Source: Streptomyces rugosispiralis | GTDB taxonomy: Bacteria > Actinomycetota > Actinomycetes > Streptomycetales > Streptomycetaceae | DNA: 64,000 nucleotides | Assembly: GCF_024505145.1 (NCBI RefSeq) | Contig: NZ_JANIAA010000011.1 | Span: forward strand, 162,549 to 226,548 | Direction: 5' to 3' | Shown: positions 61,941 to 64,000 of the stretch, one piece after another | Numbering within the stretch: position 1 is the first letter of the stretch | Layout: each line of letters begins with the position of its first letter | Position numbers and translations under genes: made by a program | Notes under the pieces: generated by a model | The model's database searches: none | The model's input: the letters and a program-made list of their open reading frames with translations, nothing else | Told to the model about the DNA's origin: nothing

Positions 61941-63871
61941 GTCAGCTCCAGGACGCGCACACCGTACGGGTCGAGTGTCACATCCGCCGTCGCCGCGCCG
62001 GACGCGAGGTCGCGCAGCGTTCCCTCGGCGGCGGGCCGAACGGTGACCTCCTCGGGGCTCTGGCTGACCAGCCAGACGAAGCGGCGCCCGTCGTCGTGGA
62101 CCAGGAGGTCCGCGCCGACGTGGGGGCTGTCGACCGTCACCGGGCGGTGGACCCCGGCCACGTCGGCGAGCGCCGCGTACAGCCGGTGGGTTTCCTCGGG
62201 GTTGGCGCGGGCGGTGCGGGCGGCCATGTGCTCCAGGGGGTAGGTGGCCAGGACGGTGCGGCCGCGCCCGGTGTCGCGCACCAGCAGGGCGGGCCGCCCG
62301 TGGGCGTCGACGGCCACCACCCGGGCGTCACGCGGAACGACCGGAAGGTACGCCCGGCTGTCCTCGTTGCCCGCGACCGGGAAGCGCAGCGAGGTCCCGG
62401 CCGTCAGCCCGCCGAAGTCCTCGGTGAACGTCATCTCCAGGACGTCGTCCTCGATGGGCTCGGCCACGCCGTAGGAGAGTTGCAGTTCGACGCCGAACAG
62501 CCCGTCCAGGTCGTCGAACCACGGGCCGCGGGTCCCCGGGTGCTCTCCGGAGCAGAACGAGAGGTAGACGGTGGCGCCCGCGTGGGCGCGGCGTTCGAGC
62601 TCACGCCGGGTGCGCGTGGTGAGCTGGCGGGTGGCCGGGAGCAGGTAGAGGGCCGCGTCGCCGGGCAGGCCGTCGGCCTCGCGGGTGAAGCCCACCGGCA
62701 GGTCGGCGGCGCGGGTGGCCACATAGCCCTGATGCAGGGATGTGAAGATCAGCGGCCGGTCGGCGGGCCTGCTGTAGGGGTAGCCGCGCTCCAGGAAGGC
62801 GGGCACGACCAGGGCCGCGTCCGCGTCGGCGCGTCGGCAGTGTGCGAAGTCCACGGCCTTCAACACCTCGGCGAACGCGGCGAGTTCGAGCAGCGGGGCC
62901 TTGGGGGCGCCGGTGTGGTCGGTGATGCCGAAGTGCATCTCGAAGGGGTGGTGGTCGTACGGCGAGCGGTCCCACAGGTCGTCGTAGTCGGTGTTGTTCC
63001 AGGCGATCCAGCCCGTGGCCCCGCCGAGCAGCGAGTTGTGCAGGGTCTGCCGGTAGTAGACCGCCGCGTTCCGATCGGACACGGTGTCCGTGGAGAGCCC
63101 GAACTCCTCCAGCACGACGGGCTGTCCGGTGACCGACGCCAGTTCGCACTCGAAGGCGGCGCGCAGATGCTGGCGGGGCCGGTCGGTGTCCGAGCGGTAG
63201 ACATGCGGGCCCACGAAGTCCACGTACTCGGCGGTCTCACGCAGCGAGAAGCCGTTGTCGCGGCCGGTGACCTCGATGCCCCAGGCGCCGTCCCCGAGGG
63301 AGACGGGCTGGGTGCCACCGGCCGCCCGTACGGCGTTGCACATGGCCTGCGCCCAGGCGGTCACCACCTCGGAGGAGGGCGGATCCACCTGGTAGACGCG
63401 GCCGTAGCCGGGCATCTCATTGGTGATGAGCCAGCCGGTGACCGCCGGGTGGTCCTTGAAGCGGCGGGTCATCTGGGACACGAACCACGCCTGGCGGCCG
63501 ACCATCCACACGTCCTCGTAGAGATCGCGGCCACCGCGCCAGGCGGGGTCCCAGTTCTCGCCCGACATATGGCCGACGATGAAGGTGGGGACCGTGCCCA
63601 TGCCCGTCTCGGTGTGGGCGTCGAGGAAGTCGCGGAACCGTTCGCACAGCGTCTCGTCGACGCGGTGGGGCTCCGGGTGGAAGTCGGGCCAGTAGAAGAA
63701 CGACCGGGTCATCGTCAGGCCGTGCTCGCGCAGCACCCGCAGTTCCGCGCGGACCGTCGTCGGGTCGTAGTCGCGCCACATCAGGGGACCGCCGGTGCGG
63801 GACCAGAAGTTGGCGCCGAGCCAGGGCAGGACGGCCGGGTGGTGGATGAGCTGGGCGCTGTGGCGTCGCAT
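61937..63871 (-). CDS. Cellulase/mannanase-like (clan A) glycoside hydrolase, probably cytoplasmic
   Basis: The 644-residue protein begins with GANFWSRTGGPLMWRDYDP. Its TIM barrel has the acid/base Glu in WLITNEMPGYG and the nucleophile in VVLEEFGLSTDTV, then WIAWNNTDYDDLW. From about 390 a flavodoxin-like GATase1 domain (ALYLLPATRQLTTRTRREL, ATVYLSFCSGEH) and a beta-sandwich follow. This resembles enzymes of the GH5/GH42-like exo-acting group. No signal peptide is seen. It is translationally coupled to the GH3 gene and is the first gene of the operon that is visible; the promoter may lie in the last 129 bases. Confidence 0.88.
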   Translation of the reverse strand: MRRHSAQLIHHPAVLPWLGANFWSRTGGPLMWRDYDPTTVRAELRVLREHGLTMTRSFFYWPDFHPEPHRVDETLCERFRDFLDAHTETGMGTVPTFIVGHMSGENWDPAWRGGRDLYEDVWMVGRQAWFVSQMTRRFKDHPAVTGWLITNEMPGYGRVYQVDPPSSEVVTAWAQAMCNAVRAAGGTQPVSLGDGAWGIEVTGRDNGFSLRETAEYVDFVGPHVYRSDTDRPRQHLRAAFECELASVTGQPVVLEEFGLSTDTVSDRNAAVYYRQTLHNSLLGGATGWIAWNNTDYDDLWDRSPYDHHPFEMHFGITDHTGAPKAPLLELAAFAEVLKAVDFAHCRRADADAALVVPAFLERGYPYSRPADRPLIFTSLHQGYVATRAADLPVGFTREADGLPGDAALYLLPATRQLTTRTRRELERRAHAGATVYLSFCSGEHPGTRGPWFDDLDGLFGVELQLSYGVAEPIEDDVLEMTFTEDFGGLTAGTSLRFPVAGNEDSRAYLPVVPRDARVVAVDAHGRPALLVRDTGRGRTVLATYPLEHMAARTARANPEETHRLYAALADVAGVHRPVTVDSPHVGADLLVHDDGRRFVWLVSQSPEEVTVRPAAEGTLRDLASGAATADVTLDPYGVRVLELT

Positions 63872-64000
63872 GGTCCTTCTCGGATCTCGGTGGTACGGGG
63901 TGGGGGGTGGCCCGGCAGGTGACCGGGGTCGGGGCGGGGTTGGGGTCGGGGCGGGGTCGGGGGGGCAGTCGGGGGCGGGGGCGGGGGGCTCGCGGGTGAG
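63872..64000. other. G-rich upstream region at the right edge
   Basis: It contains many GGGG runs on the + strand from about 63899 onwards (GGGGTCGGGGCGGGGTTGG-like). No promoter can be marked, and the window ends here. Confidence 0.5.

Noticed and set aside
59583..62243. Open frame of about 880 codons on the + strand opposite GH3 and the clan-A enzyme
   Set aside because: Shadow of the GH3 frame; it has no family signature.

Overview
The window is a 64 kb stretch of very GC-rich (roughly 70-75 %) chromosome with the codon bias and gene content of a Streptomyces or a close relative. It carries a conservon-type signalling operon, a class F sortase pair, FurA-KatG, a MAB_1171c/XRE/ImmA-IrrE set, a DUF574 methyltransferase, GTG/TTG starts and many ATGA stop-start overlaps. 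I see no rRNA, tRNA, CRISPR array, transposase or phage gene, so it reads as chromosomal accessory sequence. Species cannot be set from what I see.

Layout. 0-6.6 kb: end of a LysR gene facing a five-gene sugar operon (binding lipoprotein, two permeases, PfkB kinase, GH4 glycosidase). 6.7-10.7 kb: a conservon (CvnA kinase, CvnB roadblock, CvnC DUF742) without its usual CvnD GTPase. 10.9-14.9 kb: an OFA-type MFS transporter with a 47-residue partner, divergent from a DUF485/ActP acetate symporter pair. 15-17.1 kb: an ECF sigma factor with an overlapping membrane protein, then a class F sortase and its likely substrate. 17.3-20 kb: katG and furA. 20.1-26.7 kb: a poly-gamma-glutamate-like operon (HAMP protein, PgsB/CapB, PgsC/CapC, NlpC/P60 hydrolase) with a divergent secreted protein. 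26.9-29.3 kb: a secreted protein that looks like a subtilase without its protease domain and contains a 15-bp tandem repeat.

29.6-42.4 kb is the most unusual part. A coupled operon encodes two solute-binding-like proteins, one fused to a VWA domain, and a membrane protein. Facing it on the other strand is an operon encoding a NACHT-LRR (NLR-like) NTPase, a STAND-like ATPase with Arg in place of the Walker A Lys, and a membrane-anchored type I periplasmic-binding protein. Neither operon has an ABC permease or transport ATPase. My reading is that binding-protein folds serve here as sensors for NTPase or VWA signalling, possibly in defence.

42.5-45.8 kb: a TetR regulator, the MAB_1171c-type membrane protein, and XRE plus ImmA/IrrE genes with candidate operators. 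45.9-50.3 kb: a fused ketosynthase-ACP-alpha-oxoamine synthase and an SDR reductase, a plausible mini-pathway to a long-chain amino ketone or amino alcohol. 50.3-54.4 kb: a secreted amidase, a 0.9 kb array of short palindromic GC-rich units, and a cytochrome P450 without the EXXR motif. 54.6-57.5 kb: an SsuABC/TauABC-type importer. 57.6-64 kb: three glycoside hydrolases (GH5-like, GH3 and a second clan-A enzyme) of a beta-glycan operon that runs off the right edge.
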